The notes below the pieces were generated by a model. That model did not search any database. It was not told where the DNA came from and saw nothing but the letters and a program-made list of their open reading frames with translations. A DNA stretch of 64,000 nt, from NCBI GenBank assembly GCA_963669415.2, contig CAXXPS010000003.1, positions 62,001 to 126,000 on the forward strand, read 5' to 3'. The translations under genes and the position numbers were made by a program. Below are positions 16,559 to 24,468 of the stretch, one piece after another. The stretch comes from JAWKWH01 sp963669415. GTDB lineage: Bacteria > Pseudomonadota > Alphaproteobacteria > Rhizobiales > Rhizobiaceae. Positions within the stretch are counted from its first letter, which is position 1, and every line of letters begins with the position of its first letter.

Positions 16559-18096
16559 GCTGCGTCTCCGGTAACAAATCCGTTCAATCCTGCAATCGAG
16601 ATCAATGATCCATCTGCAACCATTTGTGTTGCTGCTGACAAATCACCGGCCAGGTACCGGTCTTGCTCGATCGCGGGGATGCGCTGGCGGACCGAGTCCA
16701 GAACACGTTGCAAGCCCGGGCTGGTCTTCAGTGGCGCACGGAACTCGATACCCTGGGCCGCGCACATCAATTCGACGCCGACTATAGCGCTTAAATTCTC
16801 ATTCATTCGCTGTAAGCGGCGCGCGCCATGGGCGGCCATGGAGACGTGATCTTCCTGATTGGCCGATGTCGGAGTTGAATCGGTCGAACACGGATTTGCC
16901 AGATGTTTATTCTCGCTCATCAGTGCGGCAGTGGTTACCTCGGCAATCATCAGTCCGGAATTGAGACCAGGATCCGGCGTGAGGAATGGTGGCAGGTCAA
17001 AGGAAAGGGTTGGATCGACCATCAAGGCAGTTCGGCGTTGCGAAATCGCCCCAAGTTCTGCGATTGCGATCGCGATCTGGTCTGCGGCAAAGGCAACGGG
17101 TTCGGCGTGAAAGTTGCCACCGGAGACGATGCGTCCAACATCGGTAAGCACCAGAGGATTGTCGGTAACAGCGTTGGCTTCGGTTTCGAGCGTCCTGCCG
17201 GCATATTCCAGCAGATCCATCGCAGCTCCGGCGACCTGCGGCTGGCAACGGATGCAGTAGGGGTCCTGTACACGCGTATCGCCTTCGCGGTGACTTTCGC
17301 GAATCTCAGACCCCTCCATCAGTGCACGCATGGCCGCCGCAACCTTGATTTGACCCTTGTGGCCACGCAGCGCGTGGATTTCCGGAACAAGTGGTGCTGT
17401 GGAACCCATAATGGCATCGGTCGACATGGAGGCAGAGACGATTGTCGCCGCTGCATTTCGCCAGGCGGTAAAGAGGCCAGCGAGCGCGCATGCGGTGGAA
17501 AATTGAGTGCCGTTGATCAGACCCAGGCCCTCCTTGGGGCCAAGTGCGATGGGTTGGACACCGGCGCGAGAAAGCGCATCGACTGCCGACATGCGTTCAC
17601 CGGCAAAGTAAGCCTCGCCTTCAGCGAGCATTGTGGCGGTCATATGCGCCAGCGGAGCGAGATCACCTGACGCACCGACCGAACCTTGCACCGGGATTAC
17701 AGGCGTGACGTCCTTTTCCAGCATCGTTTCGATCATGGCGATGGTTTGCCAACGCACTCCGGAAGCGCCGCGGCCCAGAGACAGCAATTTGAGCGCCATC
17801 ATCAATCTTGTCGTCGGGATATCCAACGCTTCGCCAACACCACAGCAGTGGGACAAGATGAGATTTCGCTGCAGTGCCTGCGTATCGGCAGATGCGATCT
17901 TTACACTGGCCAGTTTGCCGAATCCGGTATTGACGCCATAAATTGCCTCATCTCCGGCTGCAGCCTCAGCGACCATTTCCGCCGAAGCGTCGATGGCTGG
18001 TCGGGCATTCGGATCAAGTCTGGCGGCTGCGCCTTTTCTCCACAATTGTTCGAGCTGGGCAAGCGTTGTCTGGCCTGGGGTGAGCGTTAGCGTCAT
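16555..18096 (-). CDS. hutH: Histidine ammonia-lyase
   Basis: 513 residues. First hut step: deaminates L-histidine to trans-urocanate. The MIO cofactor triad Ala142-Ser143-Gly144 is visible in GSVGASGDLAPLAHM, preceded by YGVNTGFGKLASV (catalytic Tyr53), with NTDSTPTSANQEDHVSM-like CSTDSTPTSANQEDHVSM toward the C-terminus. The start at 18096 is chosen because its ATG overlaps the hutI stop (ATGA), the result matches the usual length and the MIO numbering equals that of Pseudomonas; a longer frame upstream lies inside hutI. Confidence 0.96.
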   Translation of the reverse strand: MTLTLTPGQTTLAQLEQLWRKGAAARLDPNARPAIDASAEMVAEAAAGDEAIYGVNTGFGKLASVKIASADTQALQRNLILSHCCGVGEALDIPTTRLMMALKLLSLGRGASGVRWQTIAMIETMLEKDVTPVIPVQGSVGASGDLAPLAHMTATMLAEGEAYFAGERMSAVDALSRAGVQPIALGPKEGLGLINGTQFSTACALAGLFTAWRNAAATIVSASMSTDAIMGSTAPLVPEIHALRGHKGQIKVAAAMRALMEGSEIRESHREGDTRVQDPYCIRCQPQVAGAAMDLLEYAGRTLETEANAVTDNPLVLTDVGRIVSGGNFHAEPVAFAADQIAIAIAELGAISQRRTALMVDPTLSFDLPPFLTPDPGLNSGLMIAEVTTAALMSENKHLANPCSTDSTPTSANQEDHVSMAAHGARRLQRMNENLSAIVGVELMCAAQGIEFRAPLKTSPGLQRVLDSVRQRIPAIEQDRYLAGDLSAATQMVADGSLISIAGLNGFVTGDAA

Positions 18097-19310
18097 TGAA
18101 AGACCCCGGCGAAGATACGCTTGTGCAGCGGATTGAAGCCAATGCGATAGGCAAGCTCGGCAGGATGCTCGACATTCCATACAGCGAGGTCTGCGCGCTT
18201 ACCCGGTTCGATCGAACCTGTATCGTCCAGACCGAGCGCTTTTGCTGCATTGGACGTGACACCGGCCAACGCTTCGGCGGGCGTCATGCGGAACAGAGTA
18301 CAGGCCATGTTCATGGTCAAAAGAATGGAGGCAAGCGGCGATGAACCGGGATTGCAGTCGGTTGCCAGCGCCATCGGAACGCCGTGGTCTCGAAATGCAG
18401 CGATGGGTGGTTGCTGCGTTTCGCGCAGTGTGTAGAAAGCGCCGGGCAGCAACACGGCCACTGTTCCAGCGGCGGCCATCGCTTGGGCATCATTGTCATC
18501 GGCATATTCGACGTGATCGGCCGACAGCGCACCGTAGCGCGTGGCGAGTTTTACACCGCCAAGGTTCGAGAGTTGCTCAGCATGTAGTTTCACCGGCAGT
18601 CCGAGCTGCTGCGCCCTGATGAACACCCTTTCGATCTGCTCTGGATAAAAGGCGATGCCCTCGCAAAAACCGTCGACAGCATCGACCAGGCCTTCAGCAT
18701 GTGCGGCATCGAGCGTTGGAATGCAGATTTCGTCGATATAGGCATCCGCTTTGCCTGCGAATTCCGCCGGTATGGCGTGCGCGCCGAGAAAGCTGGTTTT
18801 GATCCTGACCGGGCGATGCTTTTCGATCGCGCGCGCGGTGCGCAGCATGGCGAGTTCGGTATCGTAATCGAGGCCGTACCCAGATTTGACTTCAATCGTG
18901 CTCACACCTTCGGCAAGCATGGCATCGACGCGAGGCAAAGCCGATTCCAGAAGTTCTGGTTCGCTTGCCCGCCTTGTAGCCGAGACGGTGGACACTATGC
19001 CGCCACCCGCACGCGCGACTTCCTCGTAGCTTGCGCCTTCCAGCCGCATTTCAAATTCCTTGGCGCGGTTACCGCCATAGACAATGTGGGTGTGGCAGTC
19101 GATCGGTGCAGCGGTGAGCAAACGGCCGTCCAGTGAAACCTTTGCCCAATCGGCGAATTGGCCAGGCAAATTCTCTGATTGACCAACCCAGGCAATCTTG
19201 CCGCCGTCAATGGCAATCGCGCCATTTTCGATCACATCGCCGCCATTGTTGCCGGAAACCGCAGCGATTTGGGCATCGAGAAGTACTGTCGCCGTGTCCA
19301 TGAAAACCAA
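18093..19310 (-). CDS. hutI: Imidazolonepropionase
   Basis: 405-residue amidohydrolase. Third hut step: opens the imidazolone ring to N-formimino-L-glutamate. Metal ligands and substrate residues are seen in PIDCHTHIVYGGNRAKEFEMR, EVKSGYGLDYDTE, FLGAHAIPAEF, VKLHAEQLSNLGG (His metal ligand), ADHVEY and LATDCNPGSSP (catalytic Asp). It is the promoter-proximal gene of the minus-strand hut operon (hutI-hutH-hutG-TRAP-hutU). It starts 62 bp from the divergent hutF, with a palindrome in the gap. Confidence 0.97.
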   Translation of the reverse strand: MVFMDTATVLLDAQIAAVSGNNGGDVIENGAIAIDGGKIAWVGQSENLPGQFADWAKVSLDGRLLTAAPIDCHTHIVYGGNRAKEFEMRLEGASYEEVARAGGGIVSTVSATRRASEPELLESALPRVDAMLAEGVSTIEVKSGYGLDYDTELAMLRTARAIEKHRPVRIKTSFLGAHAIPAEFAGKADAYIDEICIPTLDAAHAEGLVDAVDGFCEGIAFYPEQIERVFIRAQQLGLPVKLHAEQLSNLGGVKLATRYGALSADHVEYADDNDAQAMAAAGTVAVLLPGAFYTLRETQQPPIAAFRDHGVPMALATDCNPGSSPLASILLTMNMACTLFRMTPAEALAGVTSNAAKALGLDDTGSIEPGKRADLAVWNVEHPAELAYRIGFNPLHKRIFAGVFQ

Positions 19311-19325
19311 CTTGATTATGTAGCT

Positions 19326-19342
19326 TCTTATTATTAATAAGA
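19326..19342. promoter_or_regulatory. Palindrome in the hutI/hutF divergent region, candidate HutC operator
   Basis: TCTTATTATTAATAAGA is a perfect 17-base palindrome around a central T, 16 bp from the hutI start and 31 bp from the hutF start. GntR/HutC-family repressors bind such AT-rich palindromes, and hutC is encoded at the end of the divergent transcript. In known systems urocanate releases HutC. The assignment is by position and symmetry. Confidence 0.5.
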
Positions 19343-19372
19343 GTGCACATATTAAGTCAAGCGGACTCGGAA

Positions 19373-20740
19373 ATGAAAATCATCCACTGTGATAAAGCGC
19401 TGACCTCGACAGGATGGCAGACGAACTTTGAGGTTGGCATAGATGACGATGGGACGATCGGTTATGCCGGTTCGCAAAAGGGTGTTGCTGACGCCCGTGT
19501 TGACCTGCTTTTACCGGCGCCTGTCAATTTGCATAGCCATACGTTTCAGCGCGCCATGACCGGTCTTACGGAAATGCGGGGCCCGGCCTCCACGGATAGT
19601 TTTTGGACCTGGCGTACACTGATGTATCGCTTTCTTGATCGGCTTGAGCCGGATCATATTGAAGCGATTGCGGCACTTGCTTTTGTGGAAATGCTGGAGA
19701 GCGGGTTCGGAAGTGTCGCCGAGTTTCATTATGTGCACCACACTGCGGGTGGCGATCCATATGCCAAAATGTCGGAACTGTCGGACCGGATTGTCGCCGC
19801 GGCCGAAACAACCGGGATCGGCCTCACATTGCTGCCGGTATATTATGAGTATGGCGGGTGCGACCGCCGGCCGCTCACGGGTGGGCAGCGCCGATTTTTC
19901 TGTGATTTTGACCGTTATGGGACGCTGCACGAGGAGGCGACGGCGACCATTGGGAATTCGCTTGGCGATTACAGGATGGGGATTGCACCGCACTCGCTGC
20001 GCGCGGTTGATCCGGATGGCCTTACCCGGTTGATGGCACTTCAAAGCGATGGCCCGGTGCATGTTCACATCGCCGAGCAGGTGGCGGAAGTAGACGAGGT
20101 CAAGGAGCATAGAGGTGCCAGACCCGTTGAATGGCTGCTTTCGAACCATGACGTCAATGAGGATTGGTGCCTGATTCATTGCACCCAGATGACAAGTGGA
20201 GAAACCGGTAATTTGGCCAAATCTGGTGCGGTGGCAGGACTTTGTCCCATCACCGAATCCAGCCTGGGTGACGGTATTTTTAATGGTGTCGACTATTTGG
20301 CCGCCGGTGGGCGTGCCGGTGTTGGATCAGATTCCAATATCCACATATCAATGTTCGACGAGTTGAAAACACTGGAATATTCGCAGCGCTTGCGTGACCG
20401 GTCCCGTGCTGCGCTTGCTACCCAAGACAAGTCGACAGGCCGGATAGTGTTTGATGCTGTGGCGCAAGCCGGTGCACAGGCGGGAAAACGCCCCTGTGGT
20501 GGCATAGAAAGCGGGAAGTTGGCCGACCTCATAGGCCTGTCTATGGACAACCACCATATCGGTCACTTGCAAGACGATATGGTGCTGGATGGCCTGATTT
20601 TCGGCGGCTTCGGCAATCAGTGCATCAGCGATGTCTGGTCGGCAGGCCGTCACGTTATTCGCGATGGGCGGCATGACAAACGGGATCAGATCATCGCTGC
20701 TTACCGAAATGTTCTAGCTGACATAGCGAAGGATACATGA
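19373..20740 (+). CDS. hutF: Formimidoylglutamate deiminase
   Basis: About 455 residues, amidohydrolase fold. Hydrolyses N-formimino-L-glutamate to N-formylglutamate and ammonia. Seen are PAPVNLHSHTFQRAMTGLTE (metal-binding His-x-His), FHYVHHTAGGDPYA, VHVHIAEQVAEVDEV (His), LIHCTQMT, CPITESSLGDG and GRAGVGSDSNIHISMFDEL (catalytic Asp). The ATG at 19373 fits homologue starts (MKIIHCDKAL). Its stop overlaps the hutC start (ATGA at 20737), so the two form one divergent transcript. With hutG this is the five-step route typical of Pseudomonas and rhizobia. Confidence 0.95.
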   Translation: MKIIHCDKALTSTGWQTNFEVGIDDDGTIGYAGSQKGVADARVDLLLPAPVNLHSHTFQRAMTGLTEMRGPASTDSFWTWRTLMYRFLDRLEPDHIEAIAALAFVEMLESGFGSVAEFHYVHHTAGGDPYAKMSELSDRIVAAAETTGIGLTLLPVYYEYGGCDRRPLTGGQRRFFCDFDRYGTLHEEATATIGNSLGDYRMGIAPHSLRAVDPDGLTRLMALQSDGPVHVHIAEQVAEVDEVKEHRGARPVEWLLSNHDVNEDWCLIHCTQMTSGETGNLAKSGAVAGLCPITESSLGDGIFNGVDYLAAGGRAGVGSDSNIHISMFDELKTLEYSQRLRDRSRAALATQDKSTGRIVFDAVAQAGAQAGKRPCGGIESGKLADLIGLSMDNHHIGHLQDDMVLDGLIFGGFGNQCISDVWSAGRHVIRDGRHDKRDQIIAAYRNVLADIAKDT

Positions 20741-21438
20741 CCGCAGTCCCCCGCCATTCCTGGAAATCTGTTCGCGAGGTAATCCACGGCAGGATCATGG
20801 ATTCCACTTTCGGTCCCGGAGACAAACTGCCGAAGGATGAGGAACTGGCCGAGGAACTTGGTTGCGCAAGGGCAACTGTCCAACGGGCGATGCGCGATTT
20901 AGCCGAAAGCGGCATTGTGGAAAGGCGGCGCAAGGGTGGAACGCATGTACGTCCCGACCCGGTAACCCGCGCAACGCTGAGCATTCCGATAACCAGGCGC
21001 GAAGTGGAGCAGCGCGGTGGTCATTATGGCTATCAGTTAATCCGCCTTGAGGAAGCTGAACTTCCCTCGCGAGTGGCTGCAAATTTCGAGTTGCCTACTG
21101 GCACGCGCATGCTGCGGGTCGAGGCGGTCCATTTGGCAGACCGGCGGCCCTACATCTACGAAGACCGCTGGATTTGCGTTGATACGGTGCCGGAAATCAA
21201 AGGCGTCGATCTTGCCACGCAAAGCGCCAATGAATGGCTGGTACGCAACAAGCCCTACAATCGATGCGATCTTCGGTTCTATGCCGAACGGGCGGGTGAA
21301 TATTACGGAAAACTGTTCGGCGCCGATCCAAATGAGGCGCTGTTTGTTATGGAGCGGACGACTTGGCAGAACGGTGCACCGATCACATCAGTGAAAGCCG
21401 TAACAGGGCCCGGCTATCAATTGCTGACGCAGACCTGA
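20737..21438 (+). CDS. hutC: GntR/HutC-family transcriptional repressor of histidine utilisation
   Basis: 233 residues: N-terminal winged helix (about 8-75) with GPGDKLPKDEELAEELGCARATVQRAMRDLA split over the recognition helix (LGCARATVQRAM), then the UTRA effector domain from about 95 (TRREVEQRGGHYGYQLIRLEE) to the end (TTWQNGAPITSVKAV). HutC proteins repress hut genes and respond to urocanate. It overlaps hutF by 4 bp. The palindrome between hutI and hutF is its likely target. Confidence 0.93.
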   Translation: MTAVPRHSWKSVREVIHGRIMDSTFGPGDKLPKDEELAEELGCARATVQRAMRDLAESGIVERRRKGGTHVRPDPVTRATLSIPITRREVEQRGGHYGYQLIRLEEAELPSRVAANFELPTGTRMLRVEAVHLADRRPYIYEDRWICVDTVPEIKGVDLATQSANEWLVRNKPYNRCDLRFYAERAGEYYGKLFGADPNEALFVMERTTWQNGAPITSVKAVTGPGYQLLTQT

Positions 21439-21510
21439 GATTTCATGTTCCTGATTGGTGAATGCCAGCAGACTGTTTTCTCGGCATCTTGATACAATAG
21501 CAAATTCTGC

Positions 21511-21546
21511 ATAATCTTCAATATGAGTGTAATTTGTGAAGATTAT
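21511..21546 (+). promoter_or_regulatory. Inverted repeat upstream of the tup operon
   Basis: ATAATCTTCA (21511-21520) and TGAAGATTAT (21537-21546) are perfect inverted arms separated by 16 bases and ending 8 bp before the tupB start. An outer pair CTGCATA/TATGCAG overlaps the tupB ATG. It may be an operator for a metal-oxyanion regulator or an RNA hairpin controlling initiation; it has no T-run, so it is not a standard terminator of hutC. Confidence 0.4.
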
Positions 21547-21554
21547 ACAATAAT

Positions 21555-22262
21555 ATGCAGGAAATTGCACAATCATTGACTCTTGCCGGGCAGCTATTGA
21601 TCTCGCTGGACCCGGATCTGGTCGAGATTGTCGGACTGTCGCTTTATGTCAGTCTGGCAGCGGTGACTGTCGCTGCGTTGGTGGGTTTGCCGCTGGGCGC
21701 ACTGATTGCGGTGCTGCGCTTCCCCGGGCGAGGCGTTTTGGTTGTGCTGATTTCAGCGTTGATGGGATTACCACCTGTCGTCGTTGGTCTGGTGGTCTAT
21801 CTGTTGCTGTCCGGAGCCGGTGCGCTTGGTCCCCTGCAGTTGCTTTATACGCCAACGGCGATGATCATTGCCCAGGCGCTCTTGGTTTTGCCAATCATCG
21901 CTGCGTTGACGCGGCAGACCATTGAGGATCTGTACGGCGAATACGCCGAGCAGTTCACCCTGTTTGGACTATCGCAGCGGCAAATCATCGCGACACTGCT
22001 TTGGGAAGCGCGATTCGGGCTTTTGACCGCGCTGCTCGCCGGTTTTGGCCGGGCGATCGCGGAGGTTGGCGCGGTTATCATCGTTGGTGGCAATATCAAC
22101 CATGTGACACGCGTGATGACCACGACGATCGCACTGGAGACTTCCCGCGGCAATCTTTCTCTCGCCCTGGCGTTGGGAATTGTACTCGTGCTGCTGGCGA
22201 TCACCGTCAATACTCTGGTGCTCTCCGTGAGAAACACCGCCGTCCGGACAGGATTTGGATAG
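21555..22262 (+). CDS. tupB: Tungstate-type ABC transporter permease
   Basis: 235 residues with about five to six membrane helices (LSLYVSLAAVTVAALVGLPLG; VLVVLISALMGLPPVVVGLVVYLLL; MIIAQALLVLPIIAALTR). The cytoplasmic EAA-type loop is ATLLWEARFGLLTALLAGFGRAIAEVGAV in pieces, with the GRAIAEVGA motif of ModB/TupB permeases. It forms the inner-membrane channel for oxyanion uptake. The next gene, an ATPase, overlaps it by 8 bp. The gene order here is permease - ATPase - binding protein, a rearrangement of the usual tupABC. Confidence 0.88.
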   Translation: MQEIAQSLTLAGQLLISLDPDLVEIVGLSLYVSLAAVTVAALVGLPLGALIAVLRFPGRGVLVVLISALMGLPPVVVGLVVYLLLSGAGALGPLQLLYTPTAMIIAQALLVLPIIAALTRQTIEDLYGEYAEQFTLFGLSQRQIIATLLWEARFGLLTALLAGFGRAIAEVGAVIIVGGNINHVTRVMTTTIALETSRGNLSLALALGIVLVLLAITVNTLVLSVRNTAVRTGFG

Positions 22263-23019
22263 TCCGGTGGCAAAGCGGTCCGCAGATGCCAGGGAGGCAG
22301 TTCGCCATGTGCTGCCGATTGCCGGCAAAGGTCTGATCATCAGACGCGGTGGACGCACATTGCTCAATGTCTCCGAGATTTCGCTCGACAATCAGGGGTT
22401 GATAGCTGTTGTCGGACCTAACGGAGCCGGTAAGTCACTTTTGCTCAAGTCTCTGGCCGGCGTAATCTCTCCGGATCGGGGTTCGATCACCTGGGACGGG
22501 CAAGGGCCGTCGCGGGCCGGATACCGGCGTCTCTCTCTCGTTTTGCAGGCGCCGGTGCTGCTTCGCAGATCAGCGTTGGCCAACGTCACCTATGCGCTCA
22601 AGGCGGCAGGCTTTAACGATACCGATGCACGAAAAGCCGCGAGCGAGGCGTTGGAAAATGCGGGATTGTCCGAGATCGCCGAGACCCCTGCCAGGCTACT
22701 CTCCGGCGGGGAGAAACAGCGTCTTGCGCTAGCGCGTGCGCTTGCGATAGAGCCCGAGATCGTGCTTCTTGACGAGCCGGTCGCCAACCTCGATCCGGCC
22801 TCTACATTGGCCATTGAGAAAATGATTGCGGTGGCCCGTGACAAGCGTGTGGCTGTTGTCCTTGTCACCCATGATTTAGCGCAAGCGCGGCGTCTTGCCG
22901 ATGAAATCATTTTCATGAACAAGGGCCAGATCATCGAGCGCGGCAAAGCTGCCGCTTTCTTCAAACAACAACAAAGTCAGGCCGCCGCTGCCTTCGTAAG
23001 GGGCGAAATAGTTACTTGA
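22255..23019 (+). CDS. tupC: Tungstate-type ABC transporter ATP-binding protein
   Basis: 254 residues, single ABC ATPase. Walker A is VVGPNGAGKSLLLKSL (about 53-68), signature RLLSGGEKQRLALARAL, Walker B IVLLDEPVANLDPAS, and the switch histidine is VLVTHDLAQARRLADEI. It powers the permease TupB. It overlaps tupB by 8 bp and is followed immediately by the binding-protein gene. A TTG/GTG-type start near 22255 is used because the frame overlaps tupB closely; the exact start is uncertain by some residues. Confidence 0.88.
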   Translation: MDSPVAKRSADAREAVRHVLPIAGKGLIIRRGGRTLLNVSEISLDNQGLIAVVGPNGAGKSLLLKSLAGVISPDRGSITWDGQGPSRAGYRRLSLVLQAPVLLRRSALANVTYALKAAGFNDTDARKAASEALENAGLSEIAETPARLLSGGEKQRLALARALAIEPEIVLLDEPVANLDPASTLAIEKMIAVARDKRVAVVLVTHDLAQARRLADEIIFMNKGQIIERGKAAAFFKQQQSQAAAAFVRGEIVT

Positions 23020-23049
23020 ATGATCGATTCCGGAGGTATCCGTAAAGCG

Positions 23050-23865
23050 ATGAAAATATTGAGTAAACTGGTGGTTTTACTGCTACTGGTGCCGGGGGTG
23101 AAGACTTCTGCCGCAGGAGAATTCATCATAGTTCAATCAACTACCTCGACGCAGAATTCGGGTCTGTACGAGTACCTCGCACCCAAAGTGATGGCGGAGA
23201 CCGGAGTCGAGATCAGGGTGGTTGCGGTTGGCACGGGACAAGCAATCAAGAATGCACAGAATTGCGATGGCGACGTTTTGCTGGTGCATGCGAAGGCAGC
23301 AGAGGAGAAGTTTGTCGTGGACGGCTTTGGCGGACCGCGCCACGACCTCATGTACAATGACTTTGTCATCGTCGGACCGGATGATGACCCGGCCGGGATT
23401 GCGGGTTCTTCAGATATCATCAACGCACTTGGAAAGCTATTTTCCACACGGGCACCCTTTGTTTCGCGTGGTGATGATTCAGGCACCCACCAGAAGGAGA
23501 TGCAGTTGTGGTCATCTGCCGATCTTGATCCGATTCCGGCAAGTGGTGATTGGTACCGGGAGACTGGTTCCGGGATGGGTGCGACGTTGAACATCGCTGC
23601 CGGCATGGGCGCCTACACGATGACCGACCGGGCGACCTGGCTCACCTTCGGAAACAAGAAAAACTTGAAGATATTGGTCGAAGGCGATGATAGGTTATTC
23701 AACCAATACGGGATTATTCCGGTTTCGAAGCAAAACTGCCCGAATGTCAAAGCCAATTCAGGTAAACGGTTTGTCGACTGGATGCTTTCAACAGGCGGGC
23801 AGTCGGCGATTGCCGCCTACAAGGTCAATGGCGAGCAATTGTTTTTTCCCAACGCAAAACCCTGA
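23050..23865 (+). CDS. tupA: Tungstate-type ABC transporter substrate-binding protein
   Basis: About 271 residues with a Sec signal peptide (MKILSKLVVLLLLVPGVKTSA). The mature protein begins FIIVQSTTSTQNSGLYEYL, the Thr-Thr-Ser oxyanion-binding motif of TupA (distinct from the phosphate and molybdate families), and contains VSRGDDSGTHQKEMQLW, the second ligand loop. TupA binds tungstate, in some cases molybdate, with high affinity in the periplasm. The ATG at 23050 is chosen for the signal peptide; an ATG at 23020 touching the tupC stop is possible but adds a charged lead. GGAGG lies about 12 bases upstream. Confidence 0.88.
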   Translation: MKILSKLVVLLLLVPGVKTSAAGEFIIVQSTTSTQNSGLYEYLAPKVMAETGVEIRVVAVGTGQAIKNAQNCDGDVLLVHAKAAEEKFVVDGFGGPRHDLMYNDFVIVGPDDDPAGIAGSSDIINALGKLFSTRAPFVSRGDDSGTHQKEMQLWSSADLDPIPASGDWYRETGSGMGATLNIAAGMGAYTMTDRATWLTFGNKKNLKILVEGDDRLFNQYGIIPVSKQNCPNVKANSGKRFVDWMLSTGGQSAIAAYKVNGEQLFFPNAKP

Positions 23866-23895
23866 AGGGTTCGTTTGCAGACACAAAGTGCGTGG

Positions 23896-24291
23896 CTACA
23901 TTCCGGGGTCCAGAGGCTCATCTACCGGTCCGCCTGCCTCTGCCCAGTCCTTGAATCCGCCAACGTTGTAAACTCGTTGATAGCCCATGTCCTTCAGCAC
24001 CTTGCCGGCCAGCGCTGCACGGCCGCCAGACGCACAATAAAGTACGATCGGCCGGTCCTGGCGGAATTGAGGATCGTGAAAGGGCGTATTTTCATCGGCG
24101 CGGAATTCGATCATGCCGCGCGACACATGGTGGGCACCGGTGGCCTTGCCAGATTTCTCAACTTCAGGGCCATCGCGGACATCAAGCATCAACGCATTTT
24201 CGTTGGTCAGAAGGGCCTGGGCTTCTTCCAGGGAGACTTTCGGTACCGCCGCGTTGGCTTCTTCCAGCATGTCCTTGACGGTTTTTACCAT
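23896..24291 (-). CDS. Rhodanese-like domain protein
   Basis: 131 residues, one rhodanese domain: NALMLDVRDGPEVEKSGKATGA, then the active-site loop VLYCASGGRAALAGK with catalytic Cys about residue 90, and MGYQRVYNVGGFKDW. Single-domain rhodaneses carry persulfide sulfur on the Cys; the partner is unknown. It has no signal peptide, so cytosolic. It converges on tupA with 30 bp between the stops and is divergent from purL. Confidence 0.9.
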   Translation of the reverse strand: MVKTVKDMLEEANAAVPKVSLEEAQALLTNENALMLDVRDGPEVEKSGKATGAHHVSRGMIEFRADENTPFHDPQFRQDRPIVLYCASGGRAALAGKVLKDMGYQRVYNVGGFKDWAEAGGPVDEPLDPGM

Positions 24292-24468
24292 GTTGTCGTC
24301 TCCCGGTTCATCTGATCAGACACATTAGCGAGGTGCGATCGGCATTGGGAAGTGAATTCTTTTCGGTTCAGAAGAGAATCGACGGTGAATTACGTCCATT
24401 GGCACTCGCAAGCGTCAGCCGGTTCCTCTAAGAGACGGGCATTCTGACGCCGAAAATCCCGCGATTCG

